Of a stretch of DNA of 49,393 bases, positions 9,475 through 17,584 are shown piece after piece (position 1 is the first letter of the stretch; every line of letters begins with the position of its first letter). Below the pieces are notes generated by a model. It was not told the origin of the DNA. It ran no database searches and worked only from the letters and a program-made list of their open reading frames with translations. The stretch comes from CAYHGX01 sp964356355 (GTDB taxonomy: Bacteria > Patescibacteriota > Gracilibacteria > UBA1369 > LOWO2-01-FULL-3), in contig CAYHGX010000010.1 in NCBI GenBank assembly GCA_964356355.1, forward strand, positions 1 to 49,393. Reading direction: 5' to 3'. The position numbers and the translations under genes were made by a program.

Positions 9475-11320
9475 TAGCAAAAAAGGAAAGTTAATTTTTC
9501 GCCTATCAGTGGCCCTGGTTATTTTTGCTGTAACCACGCTAGTGGGAAGTTTGGTTTATATTAAAATAAACATTCACGGCAAATTTCCACCTAAAACATT
9601 TGTCGCAGGAGTTGATATTTCGAGCAAAACTTTCAATGAAGCTGGCCTTTTAATCGAAAAGAAAGGAGAGCAGTTTTCAAGTAAAAGTATCACCGTGGTT
9701 TTCAAGGGAGTTTCGAAACAACTAAATGTAAAAGATTTAAAACCAAAGTTGTTTATTCCACAAACCCTAAACACAATTGAAGAAACGGATGGCAGGAACT
9801 TCGGAATTATAGACCTGTTTTTTCCGAAAGAATATGAGCAAAAAAACTCAAAGATCATTACCTCTATCGACGAAGAATACACCTGGAGTGGCATTGATAA
9901 AATGTTTAATCTCACAGAGTTAGAGCCAAAATCTGCCACCTTTAAATTGAATAACAAAGGAGTTCTTGAAATTATTCCTGAGCACGCGGGAATTGTTGTA
10001 AATAAAACGGAAGTTTTAAAGTTACTTAAGGAACGAATCTCGAGCCTAGACACGGCCAAAATTGAAATTAAAGAAATTCCGGCTACGCCACTAATCAAAA
10101 GTACAGACCTAGAGACCCAAAAAGAGAGCCTTTCCAAAAAATTAAAATATTCGGTTATCCTCGAAGACCCTATCTATAGTGACGACTGGAAGGTTAAACT
10201 CAAAGATCACTTAGACTGGGTAAGCTTTTCAGAGGGAGAAAATTACTGTCTGCCACTTATCACTGATAGCTCTTCCGCCTGTGACCCCAAGGCCCAAGAA
10301 AAGGTTCAGCTTCGAATAAAAGAGGAGCCATTTAATGCATTTATCGACGCCGAACTTTCAAAATGGCTAGACAAACCTGCCCAAGACGTTGAAATAAAAG
10401 AAGATCCTGATTCAAAAAACAAAGCCCTTATTACTGGCCACGGAGACGACGGGCACAGTATTCAGAGAGCAGAGCTTCGAAGCGCACTTGAGTTGGCAAT
10501 AAACAGTGAAGTTTCTAAAGTGAAAATTCCGGTTACGGATCTTCCTCCACAAATCACGGTTTCCGAGGCTCTAAAGGCAAAGGGAATCAAGGAAAAACTC
10601 GCCGTAGGACACACCTCCTATTACGGGTCTCCTGCCAATCGCGTTTACAACATTAAGGTAGCTTCAGCAAAACTTAACGGCACAATCATTGCTCCAGGAG
10701 AAACCTTCTCTTTCAACGGCACTCTTGGCCCCGTAGACAGCTCCACCGGTTATCGCAAAGAGCTCGTTATCAAAAAGGAGGGCACCATTCCCGAGTATGG
10801 AGGTGGAGTTTGCCAAATGTCTACCACCGTTTATCGTTCTGCTCTTTTTTCGGGGCTTCCAATCGTTGAGCGCAACGAACACTCCTATGCTGTTTCATAT
10901 TATTCCCAAATCCTCGGCCACGGTCTGGACGCAACCATTTATATTGGCGGCGCCAATCTCCGCTTCACAAACGACACTGGCAACTCTTTGGTCATGCAAA
11001 CTTACGTTGACCCGGATTATGAGCTTTACGTCGTTCTCTACGGCACAAGCGACGGCCGCAGTGTAAAAATGGATGGACCATATGTCTCCAGTCATCAGAG
11101 CCCACCACCAACGGTGTACGAGGAAACCACAGAGCTAGCCCCGGGACAAACCAAAGAGTCCGAACACGCCCATGCCGGTTTCAAGGTACTTTGGTATCGC
11201 TATCTTACAAATAAAGATGGCACCACAAAAACCGAAGAAATAAGAACAAGCTACAAGGCCATGCCCGCCAAAATACTGATAGGGAAAGCTGCTACTCCTG
11301 ATCCAGTCCCTTCGCCTTAA
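9464..11320 (+). CDS. VanW-family cell-envelope protein
   Basis: This 618-residue protein has an N-terminal membrane anchor (about residues 8-30). A long extracytoplasmic region follows with repeated peptidoglycan-binding-type modules (first one GVDISSKTFNEAG). The VanW domain lies at about 381-520, with the conserved GHTSYYGSPANR, APGETFSFNG, GGGVCQMSTTVY and RNEHSYAV stretches. VanW proteins are named from a vancomycin-resistance cluster, but their reaction is unknown. They are common in Patescibacteria and Firmicutes and are thought to act on the cell wall. The tail after 540 is Pro/Thr-rich and probably a linker. The 3' end overlaps the convergent TPR gene by 29 bases. Confidence 0.88.
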   Translation: MLFSSKKGKLIFRLSVALVIFAVTTLVGSLVYIKINIHGKFPPKTFVAGVDISSKTFNEAGLLIEKKGEQFSSKSITVVFKGVSKQLNVKDLKPKLFIPQTLNTIEETDGRNFGIIDLFFPKEYEQKNSKIITSIDEEYTWSGIDKMFNLTELEPKSATFKLNNKGVLEIIPEHAGIVVNKTEVLKLLKERISSLDTAKIEIKEIPATPLIKSTDLETQKESLSKKLKYSVILEDPIYSDDWKVKLKDHLDWVSFSEGENYCLPLITDSSSACDPKAQEKVQLRIKEEPFNAFIDAELSKWLDKPAQDVEIKEDPDSKNKALITGHGDDGHSIQRAELRSALELAINSEVSKVKIPVTDLPPQITVSEALKAKGIKEKLAVGHTSYYGSPANRVYNIKVASAKLNGTIIAPGETFSFNGTLGPVDSSTGYRKELVIKKEGTIPEYGGGVCQMSTTVYRSALFSGLPIVERNEHSYAVSYYSQILGHGLDATIYIGGANLRFTNDTGNSLVMQTYVDPDYELYVVLYGTSDGRSVKMDGPYVSSHQSPPPTVYEETTELAPGQTKESEHAHAGFKVLWYRYLTNKDGTTKTEEIRTSYKAMPAKILIGKAATPDPVPSP

Positions 11321-12029
11321 GGGCCTTTAAAAGATCTTTTGCCTCAGCATTTTTCTCGTCCATCTCGATTACCTTTTCTAAAAGTTCAATCGCCCCTGAA
11401 TTATCTCCAAGATCACTCTTTAAACCCGCCATTAGAAACAAAAAGTCAGCATTTTGATCGTCCGCCTCAACTGCTTTATTCAGTGCGATAACGGCATTAT
11501 TAACAAGACCCAGGGCCCTATATACTTGAGATAAGCTTACAAACCTCTGAGGGCGGCTTTCGTCCAATTTTATTGCCTCCTGATAAGCCTTTTTTGCCGC
11601 CTCAAAATCACTTTGTTGATATAAGGCAAACCCTAGGTGACTATAGTGAATAGGGTCGGCCTTCCCCTCACAAAGCTGCTTAAACAAGGCGCTCGCCGCA
11701 CTATACATCTGCTTTTGAAGATAGAGCATGGCCATAGCCTTCTGAGTTTCTTCGTGGTGAGGATCAATAGCCAGCACCTGGACAAAACACTTGATTGCTT
11801 CGTCTTCTTTTCCTGTCTTTAAAAAACTTTCACCGCTAGAAAAAAGGTCCTCAATTTTAGACTCCTCCACTTTTTCCAGTTTAATTGGGCGCGTTTTAAA
11901 AGTTTCCCCTACGCATTCTCCCACCTCATCCGCCACCTTTTCTCCTCCATGAAGGTGGATATATAGCCTCCTTAAAAACACTCCCACCAACACCACGGAA
12001 CTAAGTAATATTAAAAGATAGGTCCACAT
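11292..12029 (-). CDS. Membrane-anchored TPR protein
   Basis: This 245-residue protein has a hydrophobic N-terminal helix (about residues 2-22, TYLLILLSSVVLVGVFL) and a basic stop-transfer, then at least four tetratricopeptide repeats from about 60 to 235 (for example AIKCFVQVLAIDPHHEETQ and AKKAYQEAIKLDESRPQ). TPR proteins are scaffolds, and here one is probably held at the inner face of the membrane. It is the last gene of murF-holB-ricT-TPR, starting 9 bases after ricT. No catalytic domain is present. Its stop lies inside the VanW coding region on the other strand. Confidence 0.82.
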   Translation of the reverse strand: MWTYLLILLSSVVLVGVFLRRLYIHLHGGEKVADEVGECVGETFKTRPIKLEKVEESKIEDLFSSGESFLKTGKEDEAIKCFVQVLAIDPHHEETQKAMAMLYLQKQMYSAASALFKQLCEGKADPIHYSHLGFALYQQSDFEAAKKAYQEAIKLDESRPQRFVSLSQVYRALGLVNNAVIALNKAVEADDQNADFLFLMAGLKSDLGDNSGAIELLEKVIEMDEKNAEAKDLLKALKAKGLDQE

Positions 12030-12038
12030 AAAGAATAG

Positions 12039-12857
12039 TTATCGGCTTTTATCAATCGCCCCAACCGGAACAGTGAAATATTCACGCTGTGAAGTAACCA
12101 TTTTAAACTTTTGATTAAGGATATCCAGTCCTATAACCGTCCCCTCTCCGCCAGGAAAACCCTCTGCCTTATTGGCTTTCACCACGCTCCCGATCCTCGG
12201 AAGATTTTTTCGCAAATCACGATAGGCTTCCACCTCATATTTAAGACAGCAAAGTAACTTTCCGCATGATCCTGAAAGGTTGGAACTTCCTTTGCTCTCA
12301 AGGGCCTGCATTCTAACCATTTCCATGTTGATACTCTCAATTTTGCCTAGCCATGTAGTACAGCAAAGCTCTCTTCCGCACTTTCCATATCCACCCACAA
12401 TTTTTGCCTTATCTCTTGGGCCAATTTGACGCAAATTAATCTGTTTTTGCAGCACCTTCGCCAAATCCTTCACAAGGTCCCTGAAGTCTACACGGTCTTC
12501 CGAGGTAAACATAAAATAGGCACGAAGCCCGTCGAAAGAAAAACCCGCTCGGAAAATCTGCATATTCAGCTTATGAGTCGCCGCCACCTCTTGGCACTTT
12601 GCCAATGCCGCCTTGCTCATATCAATCTGACTATCGACCTTTTGAATGTCATTCGCCGTTGCCTTTCTCAGCACATGGGCCCCTTTCATTACCTCCTCCT
12701 GATGTTCTCTTCCTACATATTTAATTATGCCGTATTCCTCGTTCCCTTCATCGTCTTTAAAAATTACCTCATCTCCAGCGACAACCCCCGCGTTATCATC
12801 CATGGGGATTTCCACTACCATCGAGCTGTACCCACATTCAATTCCTATTACTTTCAT
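12039..12857 (-). CDS. ricT: RicT (YaaT)-type PSP1-domain protein
   Basis: This 272-residue protein carries the PSP1 C-terminal domain, with the cysteine pattern GKCGRELCC (C160, C165, C166) and SCGKLLCC (C198, C203, C204). In Bacillus, RicT forms an Fe-S complex with RicA and RicF that docks on RNase Y and directs mRNA maturation, and it also affects sporulation and competence. The holB-ricT order is the same here as in Bacillus. Its ATG overlaps the holB stop in an ATGA (12854-12857), implying coupled translation. RNase Y itself is encoded 3 kb away. RicA and RicF homologues are not in the window. Confidence 0.88.
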   Translation of the reverse strand: MKVIGIECGYSSMVVEIPMDDNAGVVAGDEVIFKDDEGNEEYGIIKYVGREHQEEVMKGAHVLRKATANDIQKVDSQIDMSKAALAKCQEVAATHKLNMQIFRAGFSFDGLRAYFMFTSEDRVDFRDLVKDLAKVLQKQINLRQIGPRDKAKIVGGYGKCGRELCCTTWLGKIESINMEMVRMQALESKGSSNLSGSCGKLLCCLKYEVEAYRDLRKNLPRIGSVVKANKAEGFPGGEGTVIGLDILNQKFKMVTSQREYFTVPVGAIDKSR

Positions 12858-13756
12858 AGTGCCAACATTAAGTTTTCTAAAACCAATTTCATATTTACAT
12901 TTTTCTTCAAAAGAATACCAGCATCTGCGATTTTTAAAAGATTCTTCGAATGCTTATCACGAGTAGTGACATCTCCGTGCAGTCTGCTTCTTGTTGCCAA
13001 GGTTAGCATTTGCAAAAAACTTTCCACCTTTCCGTCCTCTTCGGCGATTTCGTTTACATAGGCGAATTTCTCCGCCACCACAGTATTGTCCAAAAATCTT
13101 TCTACGTGATGGTATGTAACCAAAAGATCCGCCAACATCTCTGGATTTCTTGCCAGCCTCACCGCTCTTCCCATTTTGCCGTACGAAAATCCTGAAATTT
13201 GGTCTTTAACCTCATTGCTTAATTCCGGAAACATTTCAGAAATTTGGTCCTTTACTTCGCCCATGCGGCTTCCTGTAAAATTCAAAATTCGCACCCTGGA
13301 AACGATCGTCGGCAAAAGCAAATTGATACTCGGAGCCGTCATTATAAACATTGTTCGTTCGGGTGGCTCCTCTAGCATTTTTAAAAAACTATTTGCCGCT
13401 TCCGGAGTCATTCTCTGCAGTCCATCAATCAGGACGATTTTATAATTGGACTGCCTGCTCATTTGAAGGCGATCGATAATCTTTCGTACCTCTTCAATTT
13501 TGATAGATTCACCATTGTTTGCTAACTCAATCGTGTCAAAATGCTGACCCTTCTCAATTTGGACACAGCTTGCGCAATCATGGCAGAAATCCTTTTCACA
13601 CTGCAAAATACCTGCAAGCTTTCGGGCAATAGTAAACTTCCCTATATCTTCCGGCCCAATAAACAAATAGGCATGAGCCACATTGTTTTCCCCAAGATCC
13701 CTCTCTAATTCTTCAAGCCTAGTTGTATGTCCAAATGTGGACCAAATGTATTTCAT
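12854..13756 (-). CDS. holB: DNA polymerase III delta' subunit
   Basis: This is a clamp-loader subunit of 300 residues. The N-terminus shows the AAA+ fold of DnaX/HolB proteins, with AHAYLFIGPEDIGKFT (27-42). The P-loop has Phe (41) where Thr or Ser binds nucleotide, the usual degeneration in delta', which does not hydrolyse ATP. A four-Cys zinc site follows (C53, C58, C61, C64), then KMLEEPPERT and the SRV arginine-finger region. I set the start at 13756 because its ATG overlaps the murF stop as ATGA. An ATG 5 codons upstream also exists. With DnaN it gives two replisome parts in the window. Confidence 0.92.
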   Translation of the reverse strand: MKYIWSTFGHTTRLEELERDLGENNVAHAYLFIGPEDIGKFTIARKLAGILQCEKDFCHDCASCVQIEKGQHFDTIELANNGESIKIEEVRKIIDRLQMSRQSNYKIVLIDGLQRMTPEAANSFLKMLEEPPERTMFIMTAPSINLLLPTIVSRVRILNFTGSRMGEVKDQISEMFPELSNEVKDQISGFSYGKMGRAVRLARNPEMLADLLVTYHHVERFLDNTVVAEKFAYVNEIAEEDGKVESFLQMLTLATRSRLHGDVTTRDKHSKNLLKIADAGILLKKNVNMKLVLENLMLAL

Positions 13757-15051
13757 AATTTTGTTTGCCAAATTTTTTCCTGTCGAGCTAAAAGTTCACC
13801 TGCTTCCTCCGGACGTGCCATCAAGGCTTTCACGAACCTTTCAAGACGTACGTTGTTCTGCGACCCCTTCACTAAAACTAAATCTTTATCAGTAATCTTA
13901 TCTTTAAACCATTCTGCAGCTTCTGGAGCGGTTTTAAAATGATGGACACTCCCCTCTTCCATCCCATTTTTAATGGCAGACTCTCCGATATATCTAGCAT
14001 TTGCCCCAACGGTAATTAACATGTCTGCACACTCGGGAACCACACTTCCCACCATCTCGTGTAGCTTCACCGTTTCGTCTCCCAGCTCATTCATGTTGCC
14101 AATGACGGCAATCTTCCTCTTTTCCATGCCAATGTCTTTAAGGGTACGCAGGGCCTCTTTTACGGCCTCGGGCGAAGCATTGTATGAGCCATCTAGAATC
14201 TTTGCGCCCTCTATCGCGTCAATCAGATTCATTCTTCCTGGTGGCAGGCGGAACCTTTCCAGCGCATAAATAGCCTCTTCAATGCTTATTCCCAGCAAAT
14301 TTCCACAAGCAATCGCCGGAAGAGCCATGTAGACCTGAAACTCACCTACGGCCGGCACTCTCACCTGAAATTTTTGCCCCTCATGATTCAACACAAATTC
14401 AGTACCCTCAATACTTGTCGCTATTTTCTCAGCCCTATACTCACACTCCTCGCCCTGTCCAAAAGAAATTCTCTTCCGATCTTTAAATCTTTTTGCGAAA
14501 GCCGCTACGTATTCATTGTCTATACCCAAAATTGCCACTCCCTCTTTCTTCATTTTTTCCACAATTTTTTTCTTCTCATCAAAAATTTCCGCAACATTTT
14601 TAAACTGCCCTTCGTCTAAATGCACAGGGAAAACATTGGAAAGTACGGCAATATCGGGCTTCACGATGCTGGTTAAAAAATCCATGTCTCCAGGCTTATC
14701 TACTCCAAATTCCAGCAACATGATGTCACTATGATCAGTGAAAAATGAGTTGTAAAAGGCCTTCATCAAAAGCCATGACCACTTTCCGATAGATTTATTC
14801 CCATTGTCTATTTCTAAAATCGTCAAAAATAATCCCATATCCGTATTCATGCTTTTTTCGCTTTTCTTCACCTTGTAGCGGGTGTTTAGAACGGTGAAAA
14901 TAGCATCTTTGGTGCTGGTTTTTCCGATGGACCCTGTAACGGCAATAACTTTGCCCTTAAATTTCTTCACACGACGCTTAGTCATGCGCTTCAGTTCCCA
15001 CAAAACTAGTTGTTTGAAAAACTTCTTGCCCATACCCGAGGATCCTATCAT
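13753..15051 (-). CDS. murF: MurF-like UDP-MurNAc-tripeptide ligase
   Basis: MurF adds D-Ala-D-Ala to the UDP-MurNAc-tripeptide in the cytoplasm, the last soluble step of peptidoglycan precursor synthesis. The ATP-binding loop is TGSIGKTST (39-47). The central ligase domain shows LLEFGVDKPGDMD and NVFPVHL, and the C-terminal domain shows PPGRMNL and LDGSYNASPEAV, all typical of MurF. At 432 residues it is slightly shorter than Escherichia MurF because the N-terminal substrate domain is reduced to a short basic helix. This could mean an altered specificity, so related Mur ligases cannot be fully excluded. It is the first gene of the ATGA-coupled operon with holB and ricT. Confidence 0.85.
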   Translation of the reverse strand: MIGSSGMGKKFFKQLVLWELKRMTKRRVKKFKGKVIAVTGSIGKTSTKDAIFTVLNTRYKVKKSEKSMNTDMGLFLTILEIDNGNKSIGKWSWLLMKAFYNSFFTDHSDIMLLEFGVDKPGDMDFLTSIVKPDIAVLSNVFPVHLDEGQFKNVAEIFDEKKKIVEKMKKEGVAILGIDNEYVAAFAKRFKDRKRISFGQGEECEYRAEKIATSIEGTEFVLNHEGQKFQVRVPAVGEFQVYMALPAIACGNLLGISIEEAIYALERFRLPPGRMNLIDAIEGAKILDGSYNASPEAVKEALRTLKDIGMEKRKIAVIGNMNELGDETVKLHEMVGSVVPECADMLITVGANARYIGESAIKNGMEEGSVHHFKTAPEAAEWFKDKITDKDLVLVKGSQNNVRLERFVKALMARPEEAGELLARQEKIWQTKL

Positions 15052-15119
15052 AAATTCTCTCCCAAAGCGAGGTTCACACTGCTAAACTAGTTCCAACGTA
15101 AATTATAAACACCCATGAA

Positions 15120-15824
15120 ATGTTTAAAAAATTATTAATTGTCAGCCTGCTTCTATTCTCCGCTTGCAGCAGTCCTGCGGATACCGACGATTTTTCAGGC
15201 GGGCAAGCAGATTCCGGTCTGTCTACAGATCAGTCCCAGGTAGACACGAGCACCATTACTCCACCACAAGTATCCGATGATACATCATTAACCCAACCAG
15301 AAATGCAGAAAACTCCTCAAAAAGGTGACCACATTGCCACCATCAATACCTCTATGGGCGATATAAAAGTAGTTCTTTATGCAGACGAAGTTTCCGAAAC
15401 TGTTAAGAATTTCGAAGAACTTGCGAAGAGCGGCAAATACGATAAGACGATTTTCCACCGTGTAATTAAGGATTTCATGATCCAGGGTGGCGATATTGAG
15501 AACATGGGCGGATATGGCGGATACAGCTATAAGGGCAAAGGCACCTCTTTCGCCGATGATTTTAAGGATAATTTAAAGGTAGTACGTGGAGCCTTGTGCA
15601 TGGCCAATAGCGGAAAGAACACCAACGGCAGTCAGTTTTTTATTGTCCAGGCTAAAGACGGAGCTTCGTGGCTTAATGGCAAACACACAGTTTTCGGCTT
15701 TGTGTATGAAGGAATGGACGTAGTAGACAAAATTGCCGCAGTAAAAGTGCTTATGCCTGGGTATAAGGACAAGCCAGAGACGGACATAGTATTGAAGGGT
15801 GTGACGCTTGACACTTTTAAATAA
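15120..15824 (+). CDS. Cyclophilin-type peptidyl-prolyl isomerase, lipoprotein
   Basis: This 234-residue protein begins with a lipoprotein signal peptide. The lipobox LFSAC puts the acylated Cys at 16. It is followed by a Ser/Thr/Asp-rich linker to about residue 70, then a cyclophilin domain (about 74-232): FHRVIKDFMIQGGD, GSQFFI and LNGKHTVFG carry the conserved Arg, Gln-Phe-Phe and His of the active site. It should sit on the outer face of the membrane and help fold exported proteins. It is a single gene, divergent from murF and closed by a terminator 35 bases downstream. Confidence 0.93.
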   Translation: MFKKLLIVSLLLFSACSSPADTDDFSGGQADSGLSTDQSQVDTSTITPPQVSDDTSLTQPEMQKTPQKGDHIATINTSMGDIKVVLYADEVSETVKNFEELAKSGKYDKTIFHRVIKDFMIQGGDIENMGGYGGYSYKGKGTSFADDFKDNLKVVRGALCMANSGKNTNGSQFFIVQAKDGASWLNGKHTVFGFVYEGMDVVDKIAAVKVLMPGYKDKPETDIVLKGVTLDTFK

Positions 15825-15858
15825 CACAACCCGGCCGGTCATTTTTGTAGATTTTCAG

Positions 15859-15897
15859 GCACCCTTTCTCGGTTCGTAACCTTGAGAGGGTGTTTTT
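15859..15897 (+). terminator. Rho-independent terminator after the cyclophilin gene
   Basis: CACCCTTTCTC (15860-15870) pairs with GAGAGGGTG (15884-15892), followed by TTTTTGTG. This closes the gene ending at 15824. Confidence 0.75.
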
Positions 15898-16216
15898 GTG
15901 AGGCCTTTCCTTCGGCGTTGACTTTTTAGCGAAAAGGTGGGGTTGTTTACGGCCTGACGGACCTAGTCAGTAGCAAGTTGTTTATCTTCCCGCGGCGCTC
16001 CTGAAAAAGCAGCCAAAGGACACGTAGGCGACTCTCTCTTGATTGGGAGGGCCGCGCGCTGCGCGCGGCCCGTTATGATCCTTGAATCCGTGAGCTCTCA
16101 GCGATTTTGCTGACCTCACAACGGTGGTGAAAAAAAACGAAAACTGGCCTCGAAGGCCCACCCACGGCCTTCCGCGCCGAACAGCCCCACTCAAAATAGC
16201 CCTAAAGGAGGGTGAC
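15898..16216. other. Structured intergenic region before the G+C-rich gene
   Basis: No convincing gene is seen in these 319 bases. Composition rises in G+C toward the right. It contains an 11-bp perfect hairpin at 16049-16071 and a second hairpin TGAG...CTCA with inner CAGC...GCTG (16091-16118). It must also carry the promoter of the gene at 16217, but no good -10 was found. Confidence 0.45.
16049..16071. repeat. Perfect G+C hairpin, 11-bp arms, 1-base loop
   Basis: GGGCCGCGCGC, T, GCGCGCGGCCC. There is no T run on either strand, so it is not an ordinary terminator. It lies 146 bases before the G+C-rich gene and resembles in style the hairpin at 46739-46775 beside the other G+C-rich gene. 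Confidence 0.7.
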
Positions 16217-16945
16217 ATGATCATTCCCACTTTGTCCGCGCTCGGTTTCTGCCTCCTGGGCCTGGCGATCGTAGCCCAGGTGCAGCTCAACCTTCTTCCC
16301 AAGCTGCAGCCGCAGGCAAGCCCAGGTCCGCCAATCCACCTGATCTCCAAGGGAGGGCGGTGGCGCCGCCAGATCTTTTTCGGGACACTTTTTGTCCCAT
16401 CAGCCATGATCACCTGGCAGATCATGGCCCCCGAGGGATCCGTCCTCTGCGGCCTCCTTGTGGGTGCCCCATTCCTCTACGCGGCGCTTCTGATGGCCGG
16501 GCGGGGTTGGCACCTGCCGCTTCGGGAGCGTCTTCTCTGGAATGCATCGGTCCTGGAAAGAAAATTGTCTCGACTCCAGGACCAAGGCGCCGTCGCCAGC
16601 GCCGTAGGGGGATACCCTCTACTGATAAACTATTATGAGGCAATGGGGATTAGTGAGCCCCGGCTCACTGTCGACAATCTTCCGTCGAACGAGCGCAGGA
16701 TTCCTCACTACGAGAGGGCCCATGCGCTGGCGGAAGCGTTCTCCGGCCACTGCAGGGTCGCGGGGCAGGTCAGCGTCTCGGCAAGACTGACCTCCGTTAC
16801 CGCCGAGAAGGAGGCAGCTCGCCTCGCCAGCATTCTCAAGACGTTGCGGGCTGAGGACTCCGCCATTGCGGCCGAGTTCCTCGACGTCGACCGCCTCACC
16901 ACCACCAATTCGGATCCCGCTCTCCCCGGCCCCCCGGCCGCCTGA
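16217..16945 (+). CDS. G+C-rich membrane protein of unknown function
   Basis: The start is fixed by a strong Shine-Dalgarno: AAAGGAGGG ends 4 bases before the ATG at 16217. The protein has 242 residues: hydrophobic segments at about 2-22, 50-68 and 77-97, then a soluble helical C-terminal part ending in a Pro/Ala tail. I recognise no domain. The gene is closed by a good terminator (16958-17009), which with the Shine-Dalgarno argues that it is real. Its base composition and GC-rich third codon positions are unlike its neighbours, and most local housekeeping genes lack such a ribosome site. This suggests recent acquisition or an unusual expression mode. The frame is open 31 codons further upstream without a better start. 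Confidence 0.72.
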   Translation: MIIPTLSALGFCLLGLAIVAQVQLNLLPKLQPQASPGPPIHLISKGGRWRRQIFFGTLFVPSAMITWQIMAPEGSVLCGLLVGAPFLYAALLMAGRGWHLPLRERLLWNASVLERKLSRLQDQGAVASAVGGYPLLINYYEAMGISEPRLTVDNLPSNERRIPHYERAHALAEAFSGHCRVAGQVSVSARLTSVTAEKEAARLASILKTLRAEDSAIAAEFLDVDRLTTTNSDPALPGPPAA

Positions 16946-16957
16946 GAGATTCTTCCC

Positions 16958-17009
16958 GGGAGTCCAGCCGACGCGCACCCCGCGCTCGCCTGGCTCCCGC
17001 GGTTTTTTT
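16958..17009 (+). terminator. Rho-independent terminator of the G+C-rich gene
   Basis: GGGAGTCCAG pairs with CTGGCTCCC across a G+C-rich inner stem (16958-16998), followed by GCGG and a run of seven T (17003-17009). It lies 13 bases after the stop. Confidence 0.78.
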
Positions 17010-17018
17010 CGTGCGCCC

Positions 17019-17176
17019 AAAAGTTGTCCCCGGGGATAACTTTTTCAGGGGGCAAGATCTCACTGGAAAGCCAAAATTTCGACCAAAATCTGTGCACGTG
17101 CACACTTATTTTTGCCACGTGACAAAAAATCCATTGCTCATTTAGACGATTAGTAAATTTTACTACTGTAGTCTAA
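17019..17176. repeat. Cluster of palindromic units
   Basis: Four dyads lie in a row. (1) 17019-17044: AAAAGTT, a mismatched pair, TCCCCGGGGA, AACTTTT. (2) 17091-17104: TGTGCACGTGCACA, perfect. (3) 17109-17128: TTTTTG.CACGTG.CAAAAA with one mismatched pair. (4) 17142-17176: TTAGAC...GTCTAA with an inner AGTAAA/TTTACT. Bases 17086-17107 are identical, in inverted orientation, to 49197-49218, and unit 3 also follows there as a perfect palindrome. None has the layout of a terminator for a neighbouring gene. Confidence 0.8.
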
Positions 17177-17281
17177 GAGTCTTTAATCCTGGAAGAGAGA
17201 GAGGCCACGCGCGCAAAGTTTGCATGAGTCTGAGGGCTTTTATTCAGCTTCTATTCTTTATAGTTGGGATTAAGGAGGGGG

Positions 17282-17492
17282 TGGCGAGTATTCGCATAGA
17301 GCGACCGTTTGGAGCCGAATAAGCTTGGCTTTTTGCTGTGCAAAAATTATACGAGCGCACAGCGTGAGTGCGAGCAAGCGCAGAATCTGGCTTTGCCAGT
17401 TCTAAGCGCAGTGAGCTTATGAAACAATACAACCGAGCGAGGAGCGCCGCAGGAAGCGCGACGAGAGTGTCGTGATATGCGAATACTCGCCA
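17282..17492. repeat. 211-bp element bounded by 17-bp perfect inverted repeats
   Basis: TGGCGAGTATTCGCATA (17282-17298) is the exact reverse complement of 17476-17492. The interior has no gene but is rich in further pairing: AGAATCTGGC/GCCAGTTCT (about 17381-17404), GCAC...GTGC (about 17357-17371) and CGAC...GTCG (about 17459-17472). It could be a miniature inverted-repeat element without transposase or a structured RNA whose ends pair. It lies just beyond the terminator of the rplT operon. The bases between the palindrome cluster and this element (17177-17281) show no gene. Confidence 0.75.
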
Positions 17493-17513
17493 TCTTCTCC
17501 TCTTTCTTCCAAC

Positions 17514-17542
17514 AAAAAAAGAGCCACCCTTTCGAGCAGCCC
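17514..17542 (-). terminator. Rho-independent terminator of infC-rpmI-rplT
   Basis: On the minus strand GGGCTGCTC and GGGTGGCTC pair (several G-U pairs) around a GAAA tetraloop and are followed by seven T. It starts 43 bases after the rplT stop. Confidence 0.8.
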
Positions 17543-17584
17543 TTTAAGTTTATTTTCTTCCAGCGCCTCGGGCGCCAATCTCCT

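Noticed and set aside
15982..16425. Minus-strand gene across the G+C-rich patch
   Set aside because: High G+C makes long frames by chance on both strands. Only the plus-strand frame has a Shine-Dalgarno and terminator.
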